A stretch of 64,000 bases of DNA from Aureimonas sp. ME7 (GTDB lineage Bacteria; Pseudomonadota; Alphaproteobacteria; Rhizobiales; Rhizobiaceae). How positions within the stretch are numbered: position 1 is the stretch's first letter; every line of letters starts with the position of its first letter. Made by a program: the position numbers and the translations under genes. The DNA lies in the NCBI RefSeq assembly GCF_903970965.1, contig NZ_CAJCKW010000014.1:1-64000 (forward strand). Reading direction: 5' to 3'. The notes under the pieces are model-generated. The model saw only the letters and a list, made by a program, of their open reading frames with translations, ran no database searches and was not told where the DNA came from. Shown here piece by piece: positions 18,401-26,953 of the stretch.

Positions 18401-18938
18401 CAAAGAGGTCGAGGATACCGCCGCGCACCGCAAACTCGCCGCGATCGCGAACCGTCGTCACGCGCTCGAACCCGCCTCGCTGGAGCACCTTCACGATGTG
18501 ATCCATCGCGATGCGCCCGCTGGCCTTGGCGGAGATCGTCTCGTCCTCCAGAACCGCTCGCGGCGGCATCTTCTGCAGAAGCGCGTTTGCGCTGGTCAGG
18601 ATAATGGCCCGGTGCGGGTCGCGCCTCAGCGCCCCGATCGCCGACATGGCTGAAAGGCGCCGTGCGGCCGCGTCCGACGACGGACCGACGCGGTCGTAGG
18701 GAAGGCAATCCCAAGCCGGCAGCGTGAGAACGGGCAGGTCGGGCGCGACGAAGCGCAACGCGTCCTCCAGTTCGCCCATCCGGTTGCCGTCGCGCATCAC
18801 GAAGACGATCGGCTTCGATCCGCCGCGCGATCGCGCGATCTCGGCCAGAAGGAACGGCTCGTATCCATCGAGCACATTGCCGATGCGAACGCCGCTCGCC
18901 TTCCTCAGGAGCTTCTGGAGCATGGCAGGATTGGTCAC
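15426..18938 (-). CDS. mfd: transcription-repair coupling factor Mfd
   Basis: This protein of about 1170 residues removes RNA polymerase stalled at DNA damage and recruits UvrA. Visible parts in order are the UvrB-like N-terminal module (LPVLTLPAWDCLPYDRVGP), the polymerase-interaction domain (GDIVVHVDHGIARFVGL, then LELRYANDDRLFLPV), helicase motif I VCGDVGFGKTEVALRAAF near residue 643, DEEQHFG, TATPIPRTL, and the TRG motif (LRGRVGRSKQ then LDQRGAGNLLGDEQSG). I prefer the GTG at 18936-18938, which overlaps the sdhE stop as GTGA. The ATG at 18921-18923 is an alternative. A second Mfd paralogue lies at 40427-43744. Confidence 0.95.
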   Translation of the reverse strand: MTNPAMLQKLLRKASGVRIGNVLDGYEPFLLAEIARSRGGSKPIVFVMRDGNRMGELEDALRFVAPDLPVLTLPAWDCLPYDRVGPSSDAAARRLSAMSAIGALRRDPHRAIILTSANALLQKMPPRAVLEDETISAKASGRIAMDHIVKVLQRGGFERVTTVRDRGEFAVRGGILDLFAPGDDEPLRLDFFGDTLESIRSFDPATQRTTGQRKSFELAPVSEVALSDETISRFRTNYVKRFGAPSRDDALYTSISEGRRFSGMEHWLPLFYESVETLFDYTDGFPMVLDHLVVEAVGERRKLVLDYYEARRRGIAEASAGSVPYNPLGPQELYLTEDELNGRIASADPVRLSAYAVTDAGFQTDTINLDVHRGRNFAAERQTEDVNVFKVAVDHISRLRAGGKQVILAAWSEGSRERLTQVVEEHGLGNIKPVDTLKQALEVGRNIVATAVLGIEAGFETDRIAVVGEQDILGDRLVRRGRRKKRGADFISEVTGLDEGDIVVHVDHGIARFVGLRKIEAAGAPHDCLELRYANDDRLFLPVENIELLSRYGGEGSEAILDKLGGGAWQARKAKLKKRLLDMAGGLIRIAAEREMRGAPKLNPPDGLWGEFQARFPYEETEDQQNAIDAVADDLSAGKPMDRLVCGDVGFGKTEVALRAAFIAAMNGLQVAVVVPTTLLARQHFKTFSERFRGLPLNLAQASRLVTTKELNQTKKELAGGQVDIVVGTHALLGKGMDFKNLGLLIIDEEQHFGVKHKERLKELKSDIHVLTLSATPIPRTLQLALTGVRELSLITTAPVDRMAVRTFVAPFDPLVVRETLLRERYRGGQSFYVAPRLADLAGIKEFLDDQVPELKVAIAHGQMPAGELDDIMNAFYEGQYDVLLSTTIVESGLDIPSANTMIVHRADMFGLAQLYQLRGRVGRSKQRAYALMTIPANKTPTAGADRRLKVLQSLDTLGAGFQLASHDLDQRGAGNLLGDEQSGHIKEVGFELYQQMLEEAVAEMKGVEVESDGSWSPQITLGTAVMIPEGYVPDLQLRMTLYRRLADLTEAREIDGFGAELIDRFGPMPVEVEHLLKVVFIKALCRKANIEKLDAGPKGLVVQFREKSFANPGALVRYISEQGSAAKIRADQSIVLMRDWTKPEQRLNGAAGIATQLARFADEVLKKAA

Positions 18939-19252
18939 GAGGCCGTACCCTCGTTCAGCTCGTAGTAGGCCTTGATACGACGGAAGACGACCGTGTCGTA
19001 ATTCCCAGGCGTTTCGATCGACCCCGTGAGCCAGGAGAACAGGTCGCGGTCCGGCGCCTCCATGAGATGCTCGAAAATCGCGAGCTCTTCGTCGTCGAGA
19101 CGATCGATCTCGGCATCGGCGAAGCGACCGAGAACGAGGTCCATCTCCCGCGTGCCACGATGCCACGAGCGGAACAGAGCCTTTCTCCGGCGAGGATCGA
19201 GGTCGCTGGAGCTTCGTGTCGTTCCCGTCATCGCGCTATCCGCTTCGGTCAT
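18935..19252 (-). CDS. sdhE: FAD assembly factor SdhE (succinate dehydrogenase assembly factor 2)
   Basis: This small protein of about 105 residues has the SdhE/DUF339 core: RRRKALFRSWHRGTREMDL, then ADAEIDRLDDEELAIFEHLM and DLFSWLTG. The RGxxE motif (RGTRE) is the one needed to help attach FAD covalently to the succinate dehydrogenase flavoprotein. The start is uncertain: ATG at 19252 is listed and ATG at 19231 is possible. An upstream ATG at 19348 gives an unlikely extension. Its stop overlaps the mfd GTG start, so mfd translation may depend on it. The sdhE-mfd arrangement with divergent recG recurs in Hyphomicrobiales. Confidence 0.88.
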   Translation of the reverse strand: MTEADSAMTGTTRSSSDLDPRRRKALFRSWHRGTREMDLVLGRFADAEIDRLDDEELAIFEHLMEAPDRDLFSWLTGSIETPGNYDTVVFRRIKAYYELNEGTAS

Positions 19253-19365
19253 GCTCAAAAAGGCGGAACGCACGTCGCGGTCCACCGTCGTTGTGCGGGA
19301 TATAGTGGCCGCGCCCGGGCCTGTCAGCCTTTGCCGATGTCGCAACACCCGATAAAAGCCGGCGC

Positions 19366-21474
19366 ATGCGCCCTATCGAACTCGATCCCCTGTTTGCCTC
19401 CGTGTCGACGATCTCGGGCGTCGGTCCGAAGCTCTCAGCGCTTTTGAACACGCTCGTCGCGGTGCCGGGTTCGGAAAACGGCGCGCGGGTTCGCGACCTC
19501 CTGTTCCACCTGCCTAGCGGCCTCATCGACCGGCGGCGGCGTGAACTGGTGGCCGATGCGCCGCCCGATACGCTGGTGACGCTGGAGCTTCGAATCGAGC
19601 GCCACATCGTGCCCTCGCGCGAGGCGCGCAACCAGCCGACCCGCGTGGTAGGGCGGGACGCGAGCGGCGAGATCGCCCTCACCTACTTCCGCGCGCAGCC
19701 GCAATGGCTGGAAAAGCTCCTGCCCATCGGCGAGATCATGCTCGTCTCGGGCAAGGTCGAGTGGTTCAACGGCCGGGCCTCGATGATCCACCCCGACTTC
19801 GTCGGGCGCCTGGAAGACGAGGCCAGCCTGCCGCTTCTGGAAACCGTCTATCCGTTGACGGCCGGCCTTACGAGCCGCGTCATGCGCCGCAGCGTCGAGA
19901 GCGCGCTGGAACGCGTTCCGACCCTCCCGGAATGGATCGAGCCCGGCGTTCTAGCACGCGAACGCTTTCCGGCTTTCCAGCCAGCTTTGACGCAACTCCA
20001 CAAGCCAGCTGAGCCCTTGGATCTGGATCCAAAGCAATCGGCCTACCGCCGCCTCGCCTATGACGAGCTTCTGGCCAGCCAGATGGCGCTGGCCTTGGCG
20101 CGGGAGCGCGTGCGTCGTCAGAAAGGACGACGGCTCGGGGGTGACGGGCGCCTGCGACAGAAGGTCGAGGCCAGCCTCCCCTTCAAGCTGACGGAAGGCC
20201 AATCCCAGGCGATCAGCGAAATCCATGCGGACATGGCCGAGCCCATGCGCATGCTTCGCCTTCTCCAAGGCGATGTTGGCGCCGGCAAGACGGTGGTCGC
20301 GCTTCTGACCATGGCAGCGGCCAAGGAGTCCGGTGCCCAGTCCGCGCTCCTGGCACCGACGGAGATCCTCGCGCGGCAGCACTTCGCCGGCCTGTCCCGC
20401 TTCTGCGAGGCGGCCGGGCTTTCGATCCTGCTCCTGACCGGGCGCGACAACGGCCGCGTTCGCGCCGCCAAGCTGGCCGCGATGGCGAACGGTGAGGTCG
20501 ATATCATCGTGGGCACGCACGCCCTGTTCCAAGACGATGTCGCCTATCTCGACCTCGGCCTCGTGATCGTGGACGAGCAGCATCGCTTTGGCGTCCACCA
20601 GCGCCTCAGCCTGACGCGCAAGGGACAGGCGCCGGATCTTCTGGTGATGACGGCGACGCCGATCCCGCGCACGCTGGTTCTGGCTGCCTTCGGCGACATG
20701 GACGTCTCGCGCCTCTACGGCAAGCCGGCCGGCCGGAAGCCGATCACCACGGTCGCGATGCCGTTCGAGCGGCTGGACGATATCATCTCGCGAACCCGTC
20801 AGGCGATCGAGGAAGGCGAGAAGATCTATTGGGTCTGCCCGCTGGTCGAGGAAACCGAGAAGAGCGAGCTGACCGCCGCCGACGAACGCGCCGAGGTTCT
20901 TCGCCAGTTCTTCGGGGAGCGGGTCGGTCTCGTTCATGGCAGGATGAGTGGCGACGAGAAGGACCGTGCCATGGCGGCTTTCAAGTCCGGCGAAACGCGC
21001 CTCATCGTGGCGACAACGGTGATCGAGGTCGGTGTCGACGTGCCGGACGCATCGATCATCGTGATCGAGCACGCCGAACGCTTCGGCCTATCGCAGTTGC
21101 ACCAGCTTCGCGGCCGCGTCGGGCGCGGCGACAAGCCGTCCTCCTGCGTTCTCCTCTACAAGGCGCCGCTCGGCGAGACGGCCAAGGCGCGCCTCGCGAT
21201 CATGCGCGAAACGGAGGACGGGTTCCGCATCGCGGAGGAAGACCTGCGCCTGCGCGGCGAAGGCGATCTTCTCGGCACGCGTCAATCCGGGATGCAGGCC
21301 TTCCGCATCGCCCGGCTCGACGAGCACGCCGACCTTCTCGAGATCGCCCGCGACGACGCTCGCCTTCTGCTTTTGCAGGACAAGGACCTGTCGTCCACCC
21401 GCGGCCAGGCGATTCGGAGCCTTCTCTACCTCTTCGGCAAGGACGACGCGATCAAGCTCCTGCGGGCGGGCTAG
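19366..21474 (+). CDS. recG: ATP-dependent DNA helicase RecG
   Basis: This 702-residue superfamily 2 helicase remodels stalled replication forks and Holliday junctions. The N-terminal wedge domain includes TISGVGPKLSALLN. Helicase motifs follow: LLQGDVGAGKTVVALL (motif I), VDEQHRFGVHQR (II), MTATPIPRTL (III), ATTVIEVGVDVPDAS and QLHQLRGRVGRGDKPS (V-VI). The C-terminal RecG hook LRLRGEGDLLGTRQSG is present. Length matches the family. It is divergent from sdhE-mfd with only about 110 bases between starts, and converges on glmS with ten bases between stops. Confidence 0.96.
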   Translation: MRPIELDPLFASVSTISGVGPKLSALLNTLVAVPGSENGARVRDLLFHLPSGLIDRRRRELVADAPPDTLVTLELRIERHIVPSREARNQPTRVVGRDASGEIALTYFRAQPQWLEKLLPIGEIMLVSGKVEWFNGRASMIHPDFVGRLEDEASLPLLETVYPLTAGLTSRVMRRSVESALERVPTLPEWIEPGVLARERFPAFQPALTQLHKPAEPLDLDPKQSAYRRLAYDELLASQMALALARERVRRQKGRRLGGDGRLRQKVEASLPFKLTEGQSQAISEIHADMAEPMRMLRLLQGDVGAGKTVVALLTMAAAKESGAQSALLAPTEILARQHFAGLSRFCEAAGLSILLLTGRDNGRVRAAKLAAMANGEVDIIVGTHALFQDDVAYLDLGLVIVDEQHRFGVHQRLSLTRKGQAPDLLVMTATPIPRTLVLAAFGDMDVSRLYGKPAGRKPITTVAMPFERLDDIISRTRQAIEEGEKIYWVCPLVEETEKSELTAADERAEVLRQFFGERVGLVHGRMSGDEKDRAMAAFKSGETRLIVATTVIEVGVDVPDASIIVIEHAERFGLSQLHQLRGRVGRGDKPSSCVLLYKAPLGETAKARLAIMRETEDGFRIAEEDLRLRGEGDLLGTRQSGMQAFRIARLDEHADLLEIARDDARLLLLQDKDLSSTRGQAIRSLLYLFGKDDAIKLLRAG

Positions 21475-21484
21475 GTTGTCCCGG

Positions 21485-23311
21485 TCATTCGACGGTGACG
21501 GATTTCGCCAGATTGCGCGGCTGGTCGACATCCGTGCCCATCTGAACCGCCGTGTGATAGGCCAGAAGCTGCAGCGGCACGGCGTAGACGATCGGCGTCA
21601 GGATCTCCGGCATGTCCGGCAGGACGATCGTTTGGGCCTTATCCACGGCCCGCGCCGCCGCCCCGGTCTCGTCGGTCAGAAGCACGATCTTGCCGCCGCG
21701 CGCGGCGACCTCCTGCATGTTGGACGCGGTCTTCTCGAACACCCGGTCGTGCGGCGCGATGACGACCACGGGCATCGTCTCGTCGATCAGCGCGATCGGC
21801 CCGTGCTTCAGCTCTCCCGCGGCATATCCTTCGGCGTGGATGTAGCTGATCTCCTTCAGCTTCAACGCGCCTTCCATCGCCAGCGGGAACGAGAAACCGC
21901 GACCGAGGAACAGAGCATGGCGATGCGTCGCCATGTCCTTGGCGAGGCTTTCGATGCTGTCCTCGCGCTTCAGAGCCTCGTTCACCATGCGCGGGGCCTC
22001 GGCCAGGGCCTGCGTCAGTTCCAGCTCGCCGTCCCCATCGATCACGCCGCGATCGACGCCGGCCCGGATCGCCAGCGCCGCCAGCGCCATCAACTGGCAG
22101 GTGAAGGCCTTCGTGCTGGCCACGCCGATCTCGGGCCCCGCCAGCGTCGGGAATACGAGGTCGCTTTCCCTTGCGATCGTGGATTCCTGCACGTTGACGA
22201 CCGCGGCCGTCTTCAGGCCGACCGACTTGGCATAGCGAAGCGAGGCGAGCGTATCGGCCGTTTCGCCGGACTGCGAAACGAACAGCGCGAGATCGACGTC
22301 GCCCAGCGGGCTTTCGCGGTAGCGGAACTCGGAGGCGACATCGAGATCGCAGGCGATCCGCGCATAGCGCTCGAACAGGTAACGACCGACCAGCGCCGCA
22401 TAATAGCCGGTGCCGCAGGCCGAGATCGCAATGCGCCGAACGTCGGCGAAGCTGAACGTCTGCGCACCGGGGATGCGGGTGCGCCCGGTGGTCATGTCCA
22501 CGAAGGCGCCGAGCGTGTGCGACAGCACCTCGGGCTGCTCGTAGATCTCCTTCTGCATGAAATGCCGATGATTGCCCTTGTCGACATAGAAGGCCTTGCC
22601 GACCGTGCGCCGAACCGGCCGATTCACGGGCCGATCGTCCGCGTCGAAGATTTCCGCTCCGTTGCGCGTGATGACGACCCAGTCGCCCTCTTCCAGGTAG
22701 CGCACGGCATCGGTGAAGGGGGACAGCGCGATCGCGTCGGAGCCGAGGAACATTTCCCCTTCGCCATCCCCGACCGCGAGCGGGCTTCCGCGCCGCGCGC
22801 CGATCAGGAGGTTCTCGTCGCCGGCGAACAGAAAGGCCAGCGAGAACGCGCCTTCCAAGCGGCGAAGCGTCGCGGCGACGGCGTCGCGGGGCGTCGCGCC
22901 GCCGTCGAGTTCCTGTGTCACCAGCACGGCGACGACTTCCGAATCCGTCTCGCTTTCGAAGCGGTATCCGCCGGCGAGCAGTTCGTCCTTCAGCTCGCGG
23001 AAGTTCTCGATGATGCCGTTATGAACCACCGAAACGCGCCCCGTCCGGTGCGGATGGGCGTTGGTCTCGTTGGGAACGCCGTGCGTCGCCCAACGGGTGT
23101 GACCAATGCCGATCGTTCCGCCCAGCGGCTCCTCGGCCAGTCTGGCTTCGAGGTTGCGCAGCTTGCCCTCGGCGCGGCGGCGATCCATCGCGCCGTCCTG
23201 AAGCGTCGCGATGCCGGCCGAATCATATCCGCGATATTCCAGCCGCTTGAGAGCCTCTACCAGGCGGACGGCGACAGGCTCCTGGCCGATGATACCGATG
23301 ATGCCGCACAT
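21485..23311 (-). CDS. glmS: glutamine-fructose-6-phosphate aminotransferase (isomerising)
   Basis: This 608-residue cytosolic enzyme makes glucosamine-6-phosphate from fructose-6-phosphate and glutamine, the entry step to peptidoglycan and lipopolysaccharide amino sugars. The N-terminal nucleophile Cys is at position 2 (MCGIIGIIG). Glutaminase motifs are GIGHTRWATHG and VHNGIIENF. Two SIS domains follow with ISACGTGYYA, VSQSGETADTLA, HAEGYAAGELKHGPIALID and the C-terminal PRNLAKSVTVE. All key residues and the length are normal. glmU lies 108 bases upstream on the same strand, so the two UDP-GlcNAc genes probably form one unit. I see no glmS ribozyme, which is expected outside Firmicutes. Confidence 0.97.
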   Translation of the reverse strand: MCGIIGIIGQEPVAVRLVEALKRLEYRGYDSAGIATLQDGAMDRRRAEGKLRNLEARLAEEPLGGTIGIGHTRWATHGVPNETNAHPHRTGRVSVVHNGIIENFRELKDELLAGGYRFESETDSEVVAVLVTQELDGGATPRDAVAATLRRLEGAFSLAFLFAGDENLLIGARRGSPLAVGDGEGEMFLGSDAIALSPFTDAVRYLEEGDWVVITRNGAEIFDADDRPVNRPVRRTVGKAFYVDKGNHRHFMQKEIYEQPEVLSHTLGAFVDMTTGRTRIPGAQTFSFADVRRIAISACGTGYYAALVGRYLFERYARIACDLDVASEFRYRESPLGDVDLALFVSQSGETADTLASLRYAKSVGLKTAAVVNVQESTIARESDLVFPTLAGPEIGVASTKAFTCQLMALAALAIRAGVDRGVIDGDGELELTQALAEAPRMVNEALKREDSIESLAKDMATHRHALFLGRGFSFPLAMEGALKLKEISYIHAEGYAAGELKHGPIALIDETMPVVVIAPHDRVFEKTASNMQEVAARGGKIVLLTDETGAAARAVDKAQTIVLPDMPEILTPIVYAVPLQLLAYHTAVQMGTDVDQPRNLAKSVTVE

Positions 23312-23419
23312 GATCCGCCGCTTCCTGATTCTCGTAGCTTGCGTTTGCTAGCACGCCGGCCGGCACCCGCCGCTTAACGCTGGGGTCAATATTGATGTCG
23401 CTCGGTTTCCGATTGGGTA

Positions 23420-24781
23420 TCAGACGGGCTTCGAGCGAGACGCCTTGAGAGCGGCATTCCGCTCCTCGATCTCACGGCCTCGACCGAGCTTCACCACCTG
23501 CCGGGCACGACCGATGGCGAGAGCGTCCACCGGCACATCCTCCGTCACCACACTGCCCGAACCCACATAGGCACCGTTTCCGATCGTCAGCGGCGCAACG
23601 AGCGACGAATTGGAGCCGATGAAGGCGTTCTCGCCAATCTCCGTTCGGAATTTGTTGTGGCCGTCAAAATTGCATGTGATCGTTCCGGCGCCGACATTGG
23701 TGCGGGCGCCGATCGAGGCATCGCCGAGATACGTCAGATGGTTCACCTTCGCTCCCTCTCCGAGCGCAACGTTCTTGGTCTCCACGAAATTGCCGACCCG
23801 CCCCTTGCGTGCGATCGTCGTGCCCGGTCTCAGGCGGGCGAAGGGTCCGATCGATGCGTCGGCCCCGACCAATGCGCCCTCGACATGCGAGAAGGCATGG
23901 ATCGTGGCGCCGGACGCGACCCGGACACCTAGCCCGAATACGACGTTTGGCTCCACCACGACATCGGCCTCGATTGCGGTGTCGAAAGAGAAGAACACGG
24001 TCTCGGGTGCCCGCAGGGTGACGCCGCCCGCCATCATCTCCGTTCGGCGCCGCTGCTGCCAGAGATGCTCCACATGGGCCAGATCGCCTCGCGTATTGAC
24101 GCCGAGCGTCTCGATCTCGTCCGCAAGGACGACACGAACGTTCAAATGCTCGTTGCGAGCAAGTTCGACGATATCAGTCAGGTAGAACTCGCCCTTGGCA
24201 TTGGCATTGCCGATCCGATCCAGCAGCCGCAGCGCGTGCCGGCCGTCGATCGCCATCACGCCGCTGTTGCACAGGCGCACGCGGCGCTCGTCGTCCGAGG
24301 CATCCTTCTCCTCGCGGATCGCCAGGAGATCGGAACCAGCCATCAGAAGCCGGCCGTACCCCGTTGGGTTCTGCGTCTCGAACCCGACGACGCAGACGGC
24401 GGCGCCAGAGGCCAGCTCGGCGCGCGCTCGCTGCATGGTCTCGCGTGTCAGAAGCGGCGTGTCGCCGAAGAGAACGAGGATGTCGTCGTAGCCCTCGCCG
24501 ATCGCCTCGCGCGCGGCCAGAACGGCATGCGCAGTCCCCCTGCGCTCGGTTTGCTCGAACGTCCGAGTGCCGGGCGTAATACGTCCTGCTTCCGAAGTCA
24601 CCAGTTCGGCGTCGCGTCCGACGACGAGGGCGACCTTGTCCGTTCCCGCTTCCCCAGCCGCTTCCAGAACGTGGCCGACCAGCGAACGACCGGCCACTTC
24701 GTGCAACACCTTGGCTCGACTGGAGCGCATGCGGGTGCCTTCGCCAGCCGCGAGCACGATGGTGAGGCAGGTTCTCGACAT
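23420..24781 (-). CDS. glmU: bifunctional GlmU (N-acetyltransferase / UDP-GlcNAc pyrophosphorylase)
   Basis: This 453-residue enzyme performs the last two steps to UDP-GlcNAc: acetylation of glucosamine-1-phosphate, then uridylyl transfer. The N-terminal pyrophosphorylase has [20 protein letters not shown] with the consensus GxGTRMxSxxxK. The C-terminal left-handed beta helix shows hexapeptide repeats from about residue 245 onward, including [20 protein letters not shown] with the acetyltransferase His. Length fits the family. It lies between ccdA (39-base gap) and glmS on the minus strand. Confidence 0.96.
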   Translation of the reverse strand: MSRTCLTIVLAAGEGTRMRSSRAKVLHEVAGRSLVGHVLEAAGEAGTDKVALVVGRDAELVTSEAGRITPGTRTFEQTERRGTAHAVLAAREAIGEGYDDILVLFGDTPLLTRETMQRARAELASGAAVCVVGFETQNPTGYGRLLMAGSDLLAIREEKDASDDERRVRLCNSGVMAIDGRHALRLLDRIGNANAKGEFYLTDIVELARNEHLNVRVVLADEIETLGVNTRGDLAHVEHLWQQRRRTEMMAGGVTLRAPETVFFSFDTAIEADVVVEPNVVFGLGVRVASGATIHAFSHVEGALVGADASIGPFARLRPGTTIARKGRVGNFVETKNVALGEGAKVNHLTYLGDASIGARTNVGAGTITCNFDGHNKFRTEIGENAFIGSNSSLVAPLTIGNGAYVGSGSVVTEDVPVDALAIGRARQVVKLGRGREIEERNAALKASRSKPV

Positions 24782-24820
24782 TCCAGTTCTCCGGTTCGGG
24801 TCGGCGCGTCCAGTGCCGTG

Positions 24821-25561
24821 CTACCCGATTTTTTGAAACGCGGGAAATGTCTCGAGCAGCCAGAACGCGACGCGTTGCATTCCGCCGGTCAGAAAGAGAA
24901 CACCGGTCAGCACGAGAAGACCGCCCATGGCTTTTTCGACCAGCGGCAGACGCGCCCGAAAGACCTGCAGTCCTTGGAGGAAAGTCGCAGAAAAAGCCGC
25001 CGCGAGAACAAAAGGAATGCCAAGGCCCAGCGAATAGATCGCTAGGAGGCTTGCCCCCGACCCGAGCGTTTGAGTCGCTCCCGCGACCCCGAGAATCGCG
25101 CCAAGGACCGGTCCGATGCAGGGAGTCCAGCCGAACGCGAAGGCGAGCCCCATCAGGTACGCCCCTCCAAGGCTACGGCGCTGCGCAGGCGCCTGGAACC
25201 GGGCCTCCCGCGACAGGAATGCGAGGCGGAACACCCCAAGAAAGTTCAGACCCATCGCGATGATCGCAAGACCGGCGACGACGCTCAGCCAATCGAGGTT
25301 CTGGCGTAGCAGATGCCCGACGACGCTGGCGCCCGCGCCCAACGCGACGAACACGGTGGAGAACCCGAGCACGAAAAGAGCCGCCGTGCCGATCAGTCGC
25401 AGCTGAACGCCGCCGCCACGCTCCGACGTTTGACGCAGGTCGTCGACGGAAACGCCCGCCATGTAACAGAGATACGGCGGCACCAGTGGCAGGACGCAGG
25501 GGGACAGGAACGATAGCGCACCCGCCAAAAGCGCCGCGGTGTAGGTTGGCTCGTTGAACAA
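24821..25561 (-). CDS. ccdA: CcdA-type cytochrome c biogenesis / thiol transport membrane protein
   Basis: This 246-residue membrane protein has about six transmembrane helices. It carries the family cysteine pair in SFLSPCVLPLVPPYLCYMAG (first half) and GWTPCIGPVLGAIL (second half). CcdA and DsbD proteins move electrons from cytoplasmic thioredoxin to the periplasm for cytochrome c maturation or envelope thiol repair. The extracytoplasmic domains of full DsbD are missing, which is normal for CcdA. It is probably the first gene of a ccdA-glmU-glmS transcript, although the functional link to amino-sugar synthesis is not obvious. Confidence 0.9.
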   Translation of the reverse strand: MFNEPTYTAALLAGALSFLSPCVLPLVPPYLCYMAGVSVDDLRQTSERGGGVQLRLIGTAALFVLGFSTVFVALGAGASVVGHLLRQNLDWLSVVAGLAIIAMGLNFLGVFRLAFLSREARFQAPAQRRSLGGAYLMGLAFAFGWTPCIGPVLGAILGVAGATQTLGSGASLLAIYSLGLGIPFVLAAAFSATFLQGLQVFRARLPLVEKAMGGLLVLTGVLFLTGGMQRVAFWLLETFPAFQKIG

Positions 25562-25711
25562 TGGTTCGGACTCCGACCTTGCGACCGCCTCTCGGGTCCG
25601 CGCCTCTTAGCCGACCGTGATTTTCCCGGCAAATGGGAGCGTGAAGAGTTGACCGGGCGCGGGCGCCTTTCTATGGTCCGCGCGATTCATCCGATAGCGG
25701 TGTTCAAGGTC

Positions 25712-25787
25712 GAGCGCGTAGCTCAGTTGGTAGAGCACGTGACTTTTAATCATGTGGTCGTGGGTTCGAGTCCCACCGCGCTCACCA
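25712..25787 (+). tRNA. tRNA-Lys (anticodon UUU)
   Basis: A 76-base cloverleaf with an encoded CCA end (25785-25787). The acceptor stem GAGCGCG pairs with CGCGCTC. The D arm is GCTCAGTTGGTAGAGC. The anticodon arm CGTGA-CTTTTAA-TCATG carries anticodon TTT. The T arm GTGGG-TTCGAGT-CCCAC is perfect. The discriminator is A, as expected for lysine. Confidence 0.98.
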
Positions 25788-25814
25788 TCCTTCGTCTGCC
25801 CGACCCTGCTTCCT

Positions 25815-26654
25815 TCAGCAGGAAAAACCGCTCATTCGTATGAAGTTGCGCAATTCGTTGGTGCGGCGGACATCGTCCACGACCTCGTCGCCGACGCCAA
25901 GCTGCCACGCGAGATCACGTCGCCCGGGAGCTACAGACAACGTCTCGATGCGTTCCGCGTAGGCAGCGACACTGCCCTCGTCGCGCGCCAAACCCTGTTC
26001 CTCGAGATCGTCCGCCTGTCCTCGCAACGAACTCGCGATCTCGGCGAGGGACAGCTCGGGATGATACTGAACACCCCAGAACACCCCCTCGCCCAGCCGG
26101 ATTTCGACAGCCTGAACAGGTGTCGTATTCGAACTCGCCAGAAGCAAGGCATTGGCCGGCAGGCTCTCCACCTCGTCGGAATGCATCGTCAGCGCGTCCC
26201 AAGTCAGCGGTCGGCCTTCTAGAAGCGGATGGCCCGCGCCGTCCTTGGTGGCCACGATGCCGCGTGAGAAGGCGGCTTCCATCATCGGCCCTCTCGGCCT
26301 GACGCGGCCACCGGCTGCAACGGTCGCGATCTGGAGCCCGGCACAAGAGCCGAACACCAAAAGACCCGCTTCCATGATCCGCGTCATGAACGCGGCGGCC
26401 GATCGCGTCTCTGGCGTTTGCGCATGCATCTGGATAGGCGATCCGGCGAAGAACACGGCATCGATATCGGACGCGTCGAACGGAGGTTCAGATCCGGGGT
26501 CGTCGACGCAGGAAACGTGCCGAAACTCGATGTCCGGCCGGATGGCTCGGAGCGTCTCCGCATAGCTTTCATCGGATGCCGCGCCGGAGCGCTTTCGGCG
26601 CTCGTCGCGTTGGGATGGTGTTTCGCTGGCGACAATCAAAAAGCGTGGGGGCAC
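25815..26654 (-). CDS. class I glutamine amidotransferase domain protein
   Basis: This 279-residue stand-alone amidotransferase has the type 1 triad: nucleophile Cys in LLVFGSCAGLQIATVA, and His and Glu in WGVQYHPELSLAEIA. These domains release ammonia from glutamine for a partner synthase. No synthase is adjacent, so the acceptor is unknown. Close alternatives are the GMP-synthase-like and PuuD-like amidotransferase groups. The C-terminal 80 residues form a charged extension. It is transcribed away from the transglutaminase-like gene. Confidence 0.85.
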   Translation of the reverse strand: MPPRFLIVASETPSQRDERRKRSGAASDESYAETLRAIRPDIEFRHVSCVDDPGSEPPFDASDIDAVFFAGSPIQMHAQTPETRSAAAFMTRIMEAGLLVFGSCAGLQIATVAAGGRVRPRGPMMEAAFSRGIVATKDGAGHPLLEGRPLTWDALTMHSDEVESLPANALLLASSNTTPVQAVEIRLGEGVFWGVQYHPELSLAEIASSLRGQADDLEEQGLARDEGSVAAYAERIETLSVAPGRRDLAWQLGVGDEVVDDVRRTNELRNFIRMSGFSC

Positions 26655-26953
26655 ATCATATCCAGGTTCGGGATGGGAGACCGGACATAGGCGAAACGTC
26701 GCGGCGGCCTATGAGCGGCATTGTCACAGGACGAACACACTGGCTTGAGAACGCCTGCCGATCGCTTGAACTTTGTTCAGACGGACATTGGGTGACGCAA
26801 AATTCAGAGGCATCCAGCGCAATTCGACAGCATTCGAACGCCATCGTCTAATCTTCCACCGCAAGACCTCTAGTCGGTTGTTTTCGTCGCGACAGTTTGT
26901 CGTTCGAACGAAGGTGCCGTTGGGCATCGCAGAAGGGTCGATCTGGAGGACGC
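26655..26953. promoter_or_regulatory. 299-base divergent intergenic region with a 12-bp palindrome
   Basis: This gap separates the amidotransferase from the divergently transcribed transglutaminase-like gene and should hold both promoters. TCGTTCGAACGA at 26900-26911 is a perfect palindrome 42 bases before the plus-strand ATG. GAAC-TTT-GTTC at 26768-26778 is a second short inverted repeat. Either may be an operator, but neither matches a regulator consensus I know. No small gene is supported. Confidence 0.35.

Noticed and set aside
21476..23377. 633-codon plus-strand frame opposite glmS
   Set aside because: It is the mirror of a strongly conserved GlmS protein and shows no family motif. GC-rich third positions create such long antisense frames.
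23370..23390. TTAA-N7-GTCA upstream of glmS as a CtrA box
   Set aside because: The second half does not match TTAA, so it is below a credible threshold.
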